64,000 nt of DNA from Candidatus Gastranaerophilales bacterium (lineage in GTDB: Bacteria; Cyanobacteriota; Vampirovibrionia; Gastranaerophilales; Gastranaerophilaceae), in the NCBI GenBank assembly GCA_905235155.1, contig CAJOKJ010000005.1, positions 1-64,000 of the forward strand, read 5' to 3'. The stretch's first letter is position 1. Each line of letters opens with the position of its first letter. The notes below the pieces were generated by a model. The model was not told the origin of the DNA, did not search any database, and saw only the letters and a list, made by a program, of their open reading frames with translations. Both the position numbers and the translations under genes were made by a program. Positions 48,001 to 53,841 of this stretch are shown piece by piece.

Positions 48001-51000
48001 ATATATTGGTATACAAATTAACCCTAAGGGTTCAATTATAAGCCAAAAGGGTAATATTTTATTAGATAATATTGATACTGACGGTAACAATGTTTCTGCT
48101 ATTTACCAATACGGTCAGCTTATTGCTTTAGACGGATCAGTTACTGTATGTAATACAAATGGTCTTATTTATTCGTTATCAGATATTATCGCTGAAGGTG
48201 ATGTAACGGTGATGAATAATGCAGGAGATTTAATTATGGATGCATTATACGGAACCACAAATGGCGATATAAATATTGGTAATTACAGTGGTAACCTGTA
48301 TATTAGTAATAATGCGATGATTGTTAATTTAAGTAATCCTGAAGAAGGTGAACATGGAATCACAATAATAAACTATAATAATGATGATGTATTAGGTATG
48401 TATATTGACGGATATATACTTAATATGGGCGGTGGCGATATTGATATTATAAATGAGGGACACGAAGGGGCAATAATAAGCGGTATTGTTGAAAATTATA
48501 AAGGTGATATAAATATTACAAACTATACAAATGAATTAGATTTATTGGGTGAAATAAACGCTAAAGATGGTAATATAAAAATATCAAACAGCGGACAGTA
48601 CGGTACTATATTAAGAGACTCTAATATTATAAAAACCGAAAACGGCAAAATAACAATTGGAAATGCCTATGGAAATTTAATGATGGAAGAAGGTGCAAAA
48701 ATTGTTGCTGATAATGAAGCCAATCTTAATGATTATGATGTTAGCATTACAAATTATTCCGGCGGTGCTATGCTATCAATATCAGGAGAAATAGAAAACA
48801 CTGGTATAAACGGAATAAGTATAGTAAATAATAGCATTTCAGGTATGGATATTTGTGACAATGCAAAGATAACAAATGCAACAACAGATACAATCATATC
48901 CAACACGGCAGGTAACTTGAAAATATATGATGGTGCCCAAATTATTAATACTCAAAACGGAAATATATCCATTGAAAATATTAATAATAGTGGCTCATTT
49001 ACAATTGCAGGTCTTTTGGATAATCAAGGTGTGGGCAAAATTATTGTAAATAATCAAGGTGCTGAAAAACTTGATATTCAAACTACGGGAACACTGACTA
49101 CTGCCGATGGTAATATTGAGATATCCAATATAAGCACGGAAGGTATTGATATACAGGGTATAATACGGGCTGAAAATCAAAAGATTGTATTAAACAATAA
49201 GGATTCTGATATAAGAATAGGTGAATTCGACAGTAATAACAACCACTATGTCAATGCTGTTACAGGTGATGTTGAAATAACTCAAATAAACGGTAATATC
49301 TTAAATAATATAGTTGACCCTGATGCAGCAAATCAGCATCAAAATTATAATCACGGCACAGATGAACAATCTTATAAAACTCTAATTGCTACCGGTGGTA
49401 ATTTAACAATTGATGTAAAAGACGGAAGCATTGGTTCTACTACAAATACAAATCCTGGATTCAGCATAGAAGGAAAAACCAGAGATTATACTGAGTCTAT
49501 AAATGTAAATGTAGGCGGTTCAATTGTAGCAAAAGCAATAAATGAAAATTTGACTGATGCACAACTTGTTAACTTGAGAGCAACAGAGTCAGATATGAAT
49601 ATAAAAGAAGTAATTTCTAGCGGCAATGTAATTTTAACTGCTGCTGATTGGAAACAGGCAGATACAATACCGACACCGGTTGATGATAATTATTTCAAAG
49701 GATATTCTATACTAAGTGATTCAGAAGGAAATAATCCGACAGTAACTGGTCAGATGATTTCCATGATAGCAAGTGATAGCATCGGAACTGCAAATAAAAA
49801 ATTAATTTATAATCAGGATACTGCAAGTAATCCAAATTCATCAATGAGTATTGAAGCTGAAAATGATATTAATATAACAGGTCGTGCAAATTCAATGAAT
49901 CCGACAAAAATTTATCAAATAATATCAAAACATGGCAGCATAGATTCTGATTTGGAATCTGATGCCATAATAAATGAAATAACTTCAGGAAAAGGTTTGG
50001 TTTTAACACAAAAAGCACAAAATCTTACGATATTGGAATTAGGCAAATCCTCATCCGAAGACATAGGTGGAGGTACTGTATTTGAAGATATGTTGTACCC
50101 TCATGATAATATAGCATACGGTAACAATCATCTAAATTCTGATTCAGGAAGTATTATTCCGAGTTATATTAATATAAAAGTATTAGATGCTATTGATACA
50201 CCTAATAGGTCAAATTCTACCTTAAATATTTATTCTGCTTATGTTAAAGGTAATCAAGGAGAGTATACTCAATATTATCCAGACGGAACAAGATTAGCAG
50301 ATGTAACGATTATGGCAGATAATATTTATGCAAATTCTGATAAAGCCCCTGATTCAAATATATCTACAAAAGAAAATCCAAACGGATATATGCAGACAGG
50401 TAAAACATATTCTCCGGCAGATTTTGGCGGAGATGATACGAACACCTATTCAGCAAAAGGTATTAATGCCTATGGCAACGGAGAAGCAATTTCTATTGAT
50501 ATCTTAGGTGTAGATAAAGATATTGTAGATAATCTGGTACCAGGTGCTAACAGAAATGCTTATTCAGAACAAAGGTCTTTAGATAATATTCCAAGTAAAT
50601 TTAAGAATGATTTGGACAGAGTACCTTTTTATGGTTACGATTACAGAGCAGATAATGTTGTAATATCAGTTAATGATTATGCTGATACAAACAGAGGTGT
50701 TGTTTTTGATACCATTTATGCTAATAATGCATATATAAATACATCGGATTCTAAATTGAGTGTTCAGGACGGATATATTAACAATTATGCAGAATTGAGA
50801 AACTCTGACAAACTTGCAATTATAGACAATGATTACAGAAGACTTCTTCCATCGGCGAATATTCAGTTATATACTCAAAAAACAGGTTCATTCGATTTGG
50901 ATTTGAATCAAAAAACAATAAATATGAAAACAACAGCACCAACTGTATATAACAATCTCCACATGCTTGTTAACGGTTATCATAGCGAATGGAACTTTGT

Positions 51001-51400
51001 AAACTTAGGACAAAAAGAAAGCAAAGACCTTTTTGAAAACAAAAAAATGACAGAAAATCTTAATAAGAGTAATTATAATGAACCTCAAAAGTATTTTAAC
51101 GAAATATTTGATACAACTAATGACAAAGGTTTAAGTTCTAATTATGAAATACTGGATATTTCACCAATAGGTGTTTCTGTTAGAAATGACAAAAATTTAA
51201 AAATAGGCAAAAAGACAACGTTAACAATTAAATTTGATGATATTGATATTACCGTAAATGCAAAAGTCGTAAAAGTTGAAGGTAATAAAGCAGGTCTTGA
51301 ATTTATAGATATGCCGAAAGATGTTGCAAATAAAATTCTTTATAGATATATGCAAAGACCGAATTCAATTAAATCAAATTTATCAGTGTCATTACAATAG
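33071..51400 (+). CDS. giant TpsA/LktA-family filamentous hemagglutinin-like adhesin, 6109 aa, C-terminal PilZ-like domain
   Basis: signal peptide and TPS secretion domain (GNIYNIEAEKVSGSTGFRYYDKFNLTQGDIANLI...NGHAIFVSPLGMVIGASGVLNVGSLSVLTPS), thousands of residues of beta-helix-like repeats, single uninterrupted frame. Confidence 0.95.
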   Translation: MNIFKINILKRIIAGTIVLGLVNFNALPFVIASEISGVTPKGNIYNIEAEKVSGSTGFRYYDKFNLTQGDIANLIYKNNYSKFVNLINSQININGIVNTMKGGNFYNGHAIFVSPLGMVIGASGVLNVGSLSVLTPSQSNFDSFLGKYNSGDLSEYVYGANKYNALISDSHGNILINGRILAREDVNLYGDNITIQGTSDNKAGIIAGVQNNDNYETFDAAKLAFDSLVSNNIKSTNKFSLENGKIKIVAGFKDYTGSGDDRKPEGASDKAEVTIDNAQIGGGNIEIKANSTKKDSYILADPDEAISSKIDVTNSDITGSNINILANSESSLSRNINLTVPTVLLWIFDSDSHMDEFFSDEVYTGFEGVRTAATVNITNSILNSIGDLSISAKSSSDTNVGSQAIGPIEVSQFIPAIFYGYGTKTESKINIKESTLNANGNVDLNAISNNVLKAKIADEVMAGITLKTTDAFNLALMKNSAQADTKIVIDKSTVKGRNISAQAIAYNEIDNTVILKPRIGRNDLANDTQMDGGSSISLGGIINATDIRSAVEVKNGSVINAVEDVTLNAYNINDVSNWVDSEITDPLDYAKTWQQPETWLSKQFDRLGRVATAYDQATTFTISDFVNKFTNKAENLYNTKHPDWKLAYSKANFESGAGVLWNDANTNNSVIVSNSKITAGNDINIKAHTVDLTANEVDAYAEEDASWGGALSLLVNKQKNTNKVDIIDSSELNAKNNINVDSIVELPAQQGTFGISNKYLTLGMNFGFSANEDWNFGFHDVTSNNSSDKILPEAGIFGFYNNFAAASSAGDKASISAAVIYSDLENHSDINITNSILTADTGDIIANSVISASAHDAVDFINYDGLIDEIKSLAKSIKGDEDGTNKWNHASGSGAGGSVLVQDFTNNARITVNESKLKAENGDIELNTAAEQSYLNLITPGGKAETIGITGAVSVQGIHGTTSSTVKNNSNLIANNISINSGKAKAAFTKKGSDMAKTGLEFLNNDDEVELAEERNVNDHITAVAINGSLTKQSEEGQGTTSSGAALGASVMAQSIDRTIKTSVEGSVLTANKINAKAESYTRDIFITAAGAFAGGVSPDKSKQKQANDNANNNQADNNPQEAQNYGNWMDILDNAQPDDEDVLGLNRLFNDNNPNAEGAQNAAGQAGEANQLAGGVANPQNAVGNFSLALAGSVSVVNDNSVVAAEIINSTLNTGEELNATADRENFMLNVTGGIAKSGSVGGGAAVNVYSDKGGAISKIDDSTIFFTKNNAKALNVTANNDHTIIETAVGVGIASNDESGSKVAVGGSFSTNVLKDETKSIINNTTVKNAEDVTGDIDVTLNSSADTTAWNIGGDLGFAKGENATFALGAGVAGNLNLLKQTVVSEITKSQGLSDLKNITVNSDLVQNINSIAIAGAAVNGAQSSFTIDGALGIDLIENTVTAQLKDNKKISSSGDIKVDAKSKLNGRDLTGSADISNANNSLGVGIGSVIEVDNSKINATIDNSKILNSKSIEVKADSSDDRKFLAVNLGVQTGSGITVAINANGIVSVLKSTINAAVINGSELSSDGVITISSIYDNKNQGITILGDVAKKGGAIGANIIANHYGNEITSELSKDSKIIKSGNIGIGAKSSEYINMIPIAVALSTGGVGSVAADVAVNIIKDSTIAKAEGNLETTGNLTVAADSETTIYNRGGTLAIASADAAVAMGGSINVDYIGKTVKAYIGNETVKNTVNADGNIYVSALSTNSLGGTKNSSDKYDRDDITSDSYQDNLMKKDSEGNYSGINYDNDFGNWNMLYNLSAGANVAISGAVVVKTIDNTVTAEILNSDLTSNNMDLMAKDYSIKNIIAGQISASGTAALGAQVIYLNDKSNTSSLISNGSDIDVTNTLNISAVNQKDDNQIVVAASAASDAAGIINGLINNISDNNTAKIDASTVRAEQLNITSDEDMNSSKILVAAAGSSTFAINIAPVNNKYFGTTISEITNSTINNAAIAMQSDTNIKTRDIGVGVAGAGEGFAGTGLIIKNIYDTTTKSTINSTTINGSSEKDIILNSNSVINSGNWIVGVSGVGVGASFVANVILNNIISDVEASINDSIISNAGNIELTTNKAKKDKLTNFAVSGNFSGEGATASSNVIYNIYENNVTSKIENTAITGTEKISGAKNLTVEAFSDREFENSNVGLSVTVIGANLLANALVNEIGTDTLAYIDAQSQNMFASGKLTVKADDNTFANNKIGFGGGVGLGASLGANINLYYSDNLARAEILSNSDGHIQAGSAEIKANTTGGLDNTNVGVAAGLVGIAGDVVSIKLGKHSDYTDSEKKSGIEDADKKVENIYKTNTGTDKKFRETNSEKLETGAISRVNGNLETKNDITVKAESKLKGKNADDKLTLRNVDVTAGLGTGSVAVRNIQLSNNTVAEIAGGTVESKSGNISVNAINNSNVDITTTKVDVSGLTFSGGSSIYNNNSETIAQIGSSSDQITTAINAASGIDVVSASTNKSVIDATNVVVTGGNIVAVDLSENKDNNNTLAQIIGKTDIDTKGKLTIHSTANTDLSSTKSTVSVAGVSMVSVSKNEVNASTISKAIIKDVEGTITANGIDIITDYDVMSAFSKANVTAVKLGDLYSGDSSGATMNAKFTSGIDSETALSINNSGKTKIETAKKTGKNGIEAKSEINNVHVSLQGFVAETSAKAENTAESNTYLIAASHKADLLDINSYLDSNAEATAGATKVAVGIGVNVVSADAKDSSTLNVNVNGNNKIKSIANINASHNSKVYSDISAFNFGGLIGGGQRIRIVSELTSDTIGNIGGDFNSANTNIIFNTVRNSTMSKGSKSGSGVINVNDFASSNELIGTSTLNINNFKSNNNSINKLTINNISNNTFDITSSDSSGGFINVSSNSPTKQLDTSTITNIIDSNINSRGSISYSVQNNSIVKDSASMASGGFVNIMSNSTENTYTSNAELSLNNSTVSAHDINIGTLSDISSAKDDYIEYSASGGGFVAGQKLYVKNTLNQTSKINLVNSKVLSEQDMNLSVKTTSKYKQKIENQSGGFVALPMSESKLEANNTQELNLNSNSQVKSQGTTTINLDSSNTLASRVSSIAKDFAGAPEANSYVTATINNTINNSGQIGAGNLVDINFMNSSVNNLTVYAYTQNDAAVAKTYEDGLLKRVINNTLNLPDSSSQILSNQDVEISYSNGSGINQSTVAWDTTSYLVFGIPIPNSGESNPKDIQTKNALNLDGEIIAGAANSKYMRINQDGSIDVSATKGFSVNDYELITGGSDGQVIKDEKLTGIQIKIDNTERTLGEYQAEYDALSDAINNINQERNDIANSYDYIYRMCTEKQNGTLFFTILNIIPNEEGNSDFSNKVINDFKSLVIGNGSDKISESTYNTIFNAYKAKVQEQSEINTNKISTFMEFFKDYNTDLTSIQKTTIKDACNRITDNLSVQSPMKVSVYKGIDGKFYGGLKNPYINDSGNYVTDERTYALNKLNDLKAEIDSLDASRVEISPKITELKQLCDDLKAQYNALNKTLAEDFINPNDRYSIVFKNVNLKEAHISVDGITNAQITGSGKFDVGSSLFQIDNYSTRSLIFNDIDLTGAAAKSSLSIDGKNYSIFANSDKAVNGTNAYNYMYNNGSFNNIGTAGVHYISNSETGNSGIIVNNFYDNTHPFAKILEIPNSTLASDIIFNSLIKSNADFKIFNDSGSIITKSLETDIIGGTINLVATKGNVDLTSNRLLQLDSSDSIFAGNSVKINANVFNKSAETPITAGYNSDLNIDIGKYKSADRTTDPVTGKYILLNYGETPWLNDTNNIKALYVPDEFTLYIYGINKPLYNDILNSDRGKIDISYNSTNTPNTITDNIKLYDGYQNISIKNNSFYAYTLEVGDIYNTKSEGGLYINGVLQQLSDDNYKNVPTANTQIEQNADSNLVLNGLIRNQLYGDYLPDTDTIGVLTTSSKGLTINKQTDKDGNVIDSILSSGIVDISSPDRVVDILGNITNTNAQDNPEFSIRILNNSSYDFSTGEYLTISGAITSALNGDIIIENARQMNITSDSVISTNNGNISITTSIEKLISHGVDLNSTIGGKIKASNGDIKIDARDNLAFGENSLINTDKGNISINSLNNTSIAGTISSHLGNTDIEAGNALSTGVDSLIGSYNGDISIKNSGVMNLSGTIEAENGSLSVYSNSDSRIGGKVSVENGDIYIENQQDSMSITAEINHNVNNNNANGMISIINDTFASLNLAADIKSYGAGKYVTENDSEILKAIEIINYNEYQSANNNNFTISNAISARVGDIYITDYSPNFKTTAKISNTENGSIYIKNIKGNADIGGQISVNKGDINIKNSTGNLSTNGILQNADGNIIITNNGRGINLGGYISDENGDLIITNTKGNMTISSTIDHNVVNTDSNGMITITNAANAGKLDIKSAIKTEGSGKIVTEGTDEILRAILIDNKSATNGLEINNGTISARLGDIVIENAAKDLNIESGSITNTEKGNVIITNSGDKLSSTTAINVKLGDVIITNAGSGQAVVGGSITDQEGNIAITNYGDNLNITSSIFHNLNNPDASGLISITNKPDAGQMTIESQQITTGGMGNENGKAIIINNQSNTDGTIIYAADMSARTGDIEIINTTDNISVAGAISNVVSGDISITNTGKILQSTAKITNNSGNTTITNNGTERTLIGSSITNRNGNVTISSIGNTFLELTNTIDNSGGNVTITNENDQMRILNSISNKGGDITITNNGEFTEIKSSITNEVMSDSEQEISGSITISNAKGHLIIDGSANSEMEKPTISNKSNDANKGITIINADTAGNMEIGTEIISTNKGNINIINNSCEKTTIQDNITAYIGNINITNDNNVNTTIQSDTIINGKITTSVGDVSIINNNRGNVNVSAITVSDGDISIETNNSKNTSIYGNIENKVKGDITIAQENSGMINIIADIYETDGEVNILSIDSGYSDRYIVSDGDLWRYIGIQINPKGSIISQKGNILLDNIDTDGNNVSAIYQYGQLIALDGSVTVCNTNGLIYSLSDIIAEGDVTVMNNAGDLIMDALYGTTNGDINIGNYSGNLYISNNAMIVNLSNPEEGEHGITIINYNNDDVLGMYIDGYILNMGGGDIDIINEGHEGAIISGIVENYKGDINITNYTNELDLLGEINAKDGNIKISNSGQYGTILRDSNIIKTENGKITIGNAYGNLMMEEGAKIVADNEANLNDYDVSITNYSGGAMLSISGEIENTGINGISIVNNSISGMDICDNAKITNATTDTIISNTAGNLKIYDGAQIINTQNGNISIENINNSGSFTIAGLLDNQGVGKIIVNNQGAEKLDIQTTGTLTTADGNIEISNISTEGIDIQGIIRAENQKIVLNNKDSDIRIGEFDSNNNHYVNAVTGDVEITQINGNILNNIVDPDAANQHQNYNHGTDEQSYKTLIATGGNLTIDVKDGSIGSTTNTNPGFSIEGKTRDYTESINVNVGGSIVAKAINENLTDAQLVNLRATESDMNIKEVISSGNVILTAADWKQADTIPTPVDDNYFKGYSILSDSEGNNPTVTGQMISMIASDSIGTANKKLIYNQDTASNPNSSMSIEAENDINITGRANSMNPTKIYQIISKHGSIDSDLESDAIINEITSGKGLVLTQKAQNLTILELGKSSSEDIGGGTVFEDMLYPHDNIAYGNNHLNSDSGSIIPSYINIKVLDAIDTPNRSNSTLNIYSAYVKGNQGEYTQYYPDGTRLADVTIMADNIYANSDKAPDSNISTKENPNGYMQTGKTYSPADFGGDDTNTYSAKGINAYGNGEAISIDILGVDKDIVDNLVPGANRNAYSEQRSLDNIPSKFKNDLDRVPFYGYDYRADNVVISVNDYADTNRGVVFDTIYANNAYINTSDSKLSVQDGYINNYAELRNSDKLAIIDNDYRRLLPSANIQLYTQKTGSFDLDLNQKTINMKTTAPTVYNNLHMLVNGYHSEWNFVNLGQKESKDLFENKKMTENLNKSNYNEPQKYFNEIFDTTNDKGLSSNYEILDISPIGVSVRNDKNLKIGKKTTLTIKFDDIDITVNAKVVKVEGNKAGLEFIDMPKDVANKILYRYMQRPNSIKSNLSVSLQ

Positions 51401-51424
51401 ATAGTTAAAGAAAGGAGAATAAAA

Positions 51425-51862
51425 ATGAAAAAGACATTATCATTGGTATTAACAGCACTAATATTGGGAACAGGTGCGGCTATGGCAGAACAAAACATTG
51501 CAGTAGTAGATGTTCAAGCAGTAGTAGCAAAATCTGCACAAGTTCAGGCATTAAAGAAAGAACAGCAGACTAAAATACAAGATTTGGAGAAATGGTTAAA
51601 GACTGCACAAACAGACGTTGAAAAACAAAAAACACAAGAAGGTAAAGATAAATTATTAAAGAAATACAATACTGAATTTGCCAAAAAGAAAGAAGCAATC
51701 GCAAAAGATTACCAAACAAGATTGCAAGCTGTTGACAAAAGTATAACAGAAACTATTACAACAACCGCAAAAGCAAAAGGATATAATATGGTATTATCTA
51801 AATCTGTAGTAATAATGGGCGGTGATGATATAACAGCAGATGTTCAAAAGGCTGTGAAGTAG
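51425..51862 (+). CDS. OmpH/Skp-family periplasmic chaperone
   Basis: signal peptide; QNIAVVDVQAVVAKSAQVQALKKEQQTKIQDLEKWLK... coiled coil ...KAKGYNMVLSKSVVIMGGDDITADVQKAVK. Confidence 0.9.
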   Translation: MKKTLSLVLTALILGTGAAMAEQNIAVVDVQAVVAKSAQVQALKKEQQTKIQDLEKWLKTAQTDVEKQKTQEGKDKLLKKYNTEFAKKKEAIAKDYQTRLQAVDKSITETITTTAKAKGYNMVLSKSVVIMGGDDITADVQKAVK

Positions 51863-51916
51863 GAATAAATAAAATAAATAATAAATTTTAATTCCTATAA
51901 TACTAAGGCAAAAAAA

Positions 51917-51960
51917 TAAGTAAAGAGCAGATTTTTTTATTTTTAATCTGCTTTTTACTT
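51917..51960 (+). terminator. terminator-like hairpin downstream of the skp-like gene
   Basis: agtaaagagcagatt...aatctgctttttactttttg. Confidence 0.7.
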
Positions 51961-52064
51961 TTTGTTGTGTTTGAGTGATTTATACGACACGATGTAGAAG
52001 GTCGTTATGAAAAAATTGGGATAAATGTTACTACAAACGAATTTAAGCAATTGAGCATGTAATT

Positions 52065-52127
52065 TGTGATGTTGTCAGGTTAAAACAAGTATTGCTTAAT
52101 TTATTAAATAATGCAAAAAATTTCTGA
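52065..52127 (+). pseudogene. fragment of a histidine kinase H/N-box region
   Basis: translates CDVVRLKQVLLNLLNNAKNF*, resembling GDxxRLxQVLxNLLxNAxKF; no surrounding ORF. Confidence 0.45.
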
Positions 52128-52158
52128 TTTTTGAAAGGTACACCAAACATATTTACAA

Positions 52159-52497
52159 CTATAATCTTTTATTGAGTTCATCTATTTTAGAAGATATTTC
52201 GTTTAAATTATTTTAAATACATTGTAATTTCATTTGAATATGCTCAAAATCTTTATATCTGCTATCTACAACCTTATCATGCATTTCTTGCATCATATTT
52301 ATTATTTGCCGTAAAGATTTGCATAACCGTTGTAACATTGACTCTTATTCTAAATCTGCTAATTCTTTTTGAAAATTATTTTTACCATTTATCATATTAC
52401 TATTTAAAATTTGACAGAAAGGTAACTTTGCAAATTTAATTAAGTTTGTATATAACTCTTTGAATTGTTTAATTAGATTATTATGTTGAGCCGTATT
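52159..52497 (-). pseudogene. decayed coiled-coil ORF with in-frame TAA stops
   Basis: one frame reads FNTAQHNNLIKQFKELYTNLIKFAKLPFCQILNSNMINGKNNFQKELADLE*ESMLQRLCKSLRQIINMMQEMHDKVVDSRYKDFEHIQMKLQCI*NNLNEISSKIDELNKRL*. Confidence 0.4.
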
Positions 52498-52686
52498 GAA
52501 TTATCTTAAAATATTACTTTTGGCATAAACATAGCAGTTGAGCCATATTATGAAAAAAGCCGATGAAAAGGCATCTAATGTACTGTAAAATAATAGCCGA
52601 TTTGAGAAAAAATAACAGAGGATTTGATAATTATTTGTGTGCAAAAAATTGCACCCAAACTTAGCTTAGACTTACATCAAAGTTTT

Positions 52687-53001
52687 TTACTCACTTATGA
52701 TTTCTTTTGCTTCGTCAACTCCCTCTTTCATTGCTTTTTCATCCTTGGGTGATAGTTTATTTAGAAGATAAGAAAGGTTCCCAACGTGAACTCTTTCATC
52801 ATTAGCAATTTCATTGAGGATTTTTTGTGCTTTTTCGTCATCTACAGATTCTGCAATTTCTTCATAAATCTGTATTGCTTCATAAATCTGTATTGCTTCG
52901 TATTCAGAGGCCATACTAAATCTTATAGCCCTTACAAGTTCCTCATGATTAAGTTTTCTATCAGATTTTTTAATACCAAACGGTACTGAAAATTCAGGCA
53001 T
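52687..53001 (-). CDS. ferritin-like/rubrerythrin-type protein with an internal 6-aa duplication
   Basis: HEELVRAIRFSMASEYEAIQIYEAIQIYEEIAESVDDEKAQKILNEIANDERVHVGNL. Confidence 0.75.
   Translation of the reverse strand: MPEFSVPFGIKKSDRKLNHEELVRAIRFSMASEYEAIQIYEAIQIYEEIAESVDDEKAQKILNEIANDERVHVGNLSYLLNKLSPKDEKAMKEGVDEAKEIISE
52861..52896. repeat. exact 18-bp tandem duplication within the ferritin-like gene
   Basis: (ttcataaatctgtattgc)x2. Confidence 0.97.
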
Positions 53002-53408
53002 AATATTTCTCCTTTCTTATTGACAATATAAATAAACAATTTGATATTGGAACTCTCCAATGTGCTATAGTCAGCAGGGTAAAATTTTTACACCAAAGTT
53101 TTGAAAATGGACTAAATTGGACATTATTTTTCTTGGCTGTAATTTTGGCAGTTCATAATAGGTCGACTTTAGCCCTACACATGTTGACTGATTAAAACTC
53201 GTCCTATTAACTAAAATTAGCCAGACAAATAATTTTTACATTAATACATTAACTCTGTTTTAATCACATTTCAATTGACAGACCGGTAAGAGTAAATAAT
53301 GAGTAAATCTGAGTAGTTTGCTATTTTGAGGACACATAAACTTCCGACCGCTCAAACCCCTATAAACAGGCTATTTTGTAAAAAGTAGCAAACTAAACGC
53401 CAAAAGAG

Positions 53409-53537
53409 AACTACTCAACATAATACAGTTGGGGAAATTTCCACATTTACCCTTTAACCTCTTTCGACCAAAATGGTCAAAAAAAATACAACTATAACTA
53501 CTCGACATAATACAGAGAACTACTCAACATAATACAA
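53409..53537. repeat. three direct copies of aactactcRacataatacaR (53409-53428, 53496-53515, 53518-53537)
   Basis: read directly; beside the left attachment site. Confidence 0.8.
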
Positions 53538-53544
53538 TAATACA

Positions 53545-53643
53545 GTTGTAAAATGTGTTGTATTTACTAGAAAAGTGGCTTTTAGCATTTCGCTAAAAGC
53601 CACTTATATCAATTGGTTGCGGGGGCTGGATTTGAACCAACGA
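53545..53643. repeat. left attachment-site direct repeat
   Basis: matches 63902-64000. Confidence 0.92.
53574..53604 (-). terminator. tRNA terminator hairpin (left copy)
   Basis: agtggcttttagc-atttc-gctaaaagccact; followed by TTTT on the minus strand. Confidence 0.8.
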
Positions 53644-53659
53644 CCTCCGGGTTATGAGC
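53614..53659 (-). tRNA. 3' half of initiator tRNA-fMet (remnant, anticodon loop to CCA)
   Basis: reverse complement GCTCATAACCCGGAGGTCGTTGGTTCAAATCCAGCCCCCGCAACCA; diverges from tRNA sequence upstream of the anticodon loop. Confidence 0.9.
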
Positions 53660-53841
53660 GATTACCTCTGACCTTTGAACCGACGGTATCTTTCACGAAC
53701 TGCCACGACTTTTAACTTTTCATCTCAACATTTTCCAATTCTTCACTATCTGAATTACGGTTTTCCAACCTCATGTGCAGATGAATGTGTTGTATTATGT
53801 TATTTTTCATGTTAGCATTTGTCTACACAAAGGAGTACTGA

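Noticed and set aside
33481-49180. Many antisense ORFs (e.g. 41197-41829, 47056-47574) within the giant adhesin gene
   Set aside because: They mirror the codon bias of a long AT-rich repetitive coding strand; hydrophobic low-complexity translations with no domain signatures.
45100-49200. Periodic repeats in the adhesin as a DNA satellite or CRISPR
   Set aside because: Periodicity is at the protein level (beta-helix repeats) with divergent nucleotides and an open frame.
53409-53537. Possible CRISPR array from three short direct repeats
   Set aside because: Irregular spacing (87 and 22 nt), only three ~20-bp copies, no cas genes.
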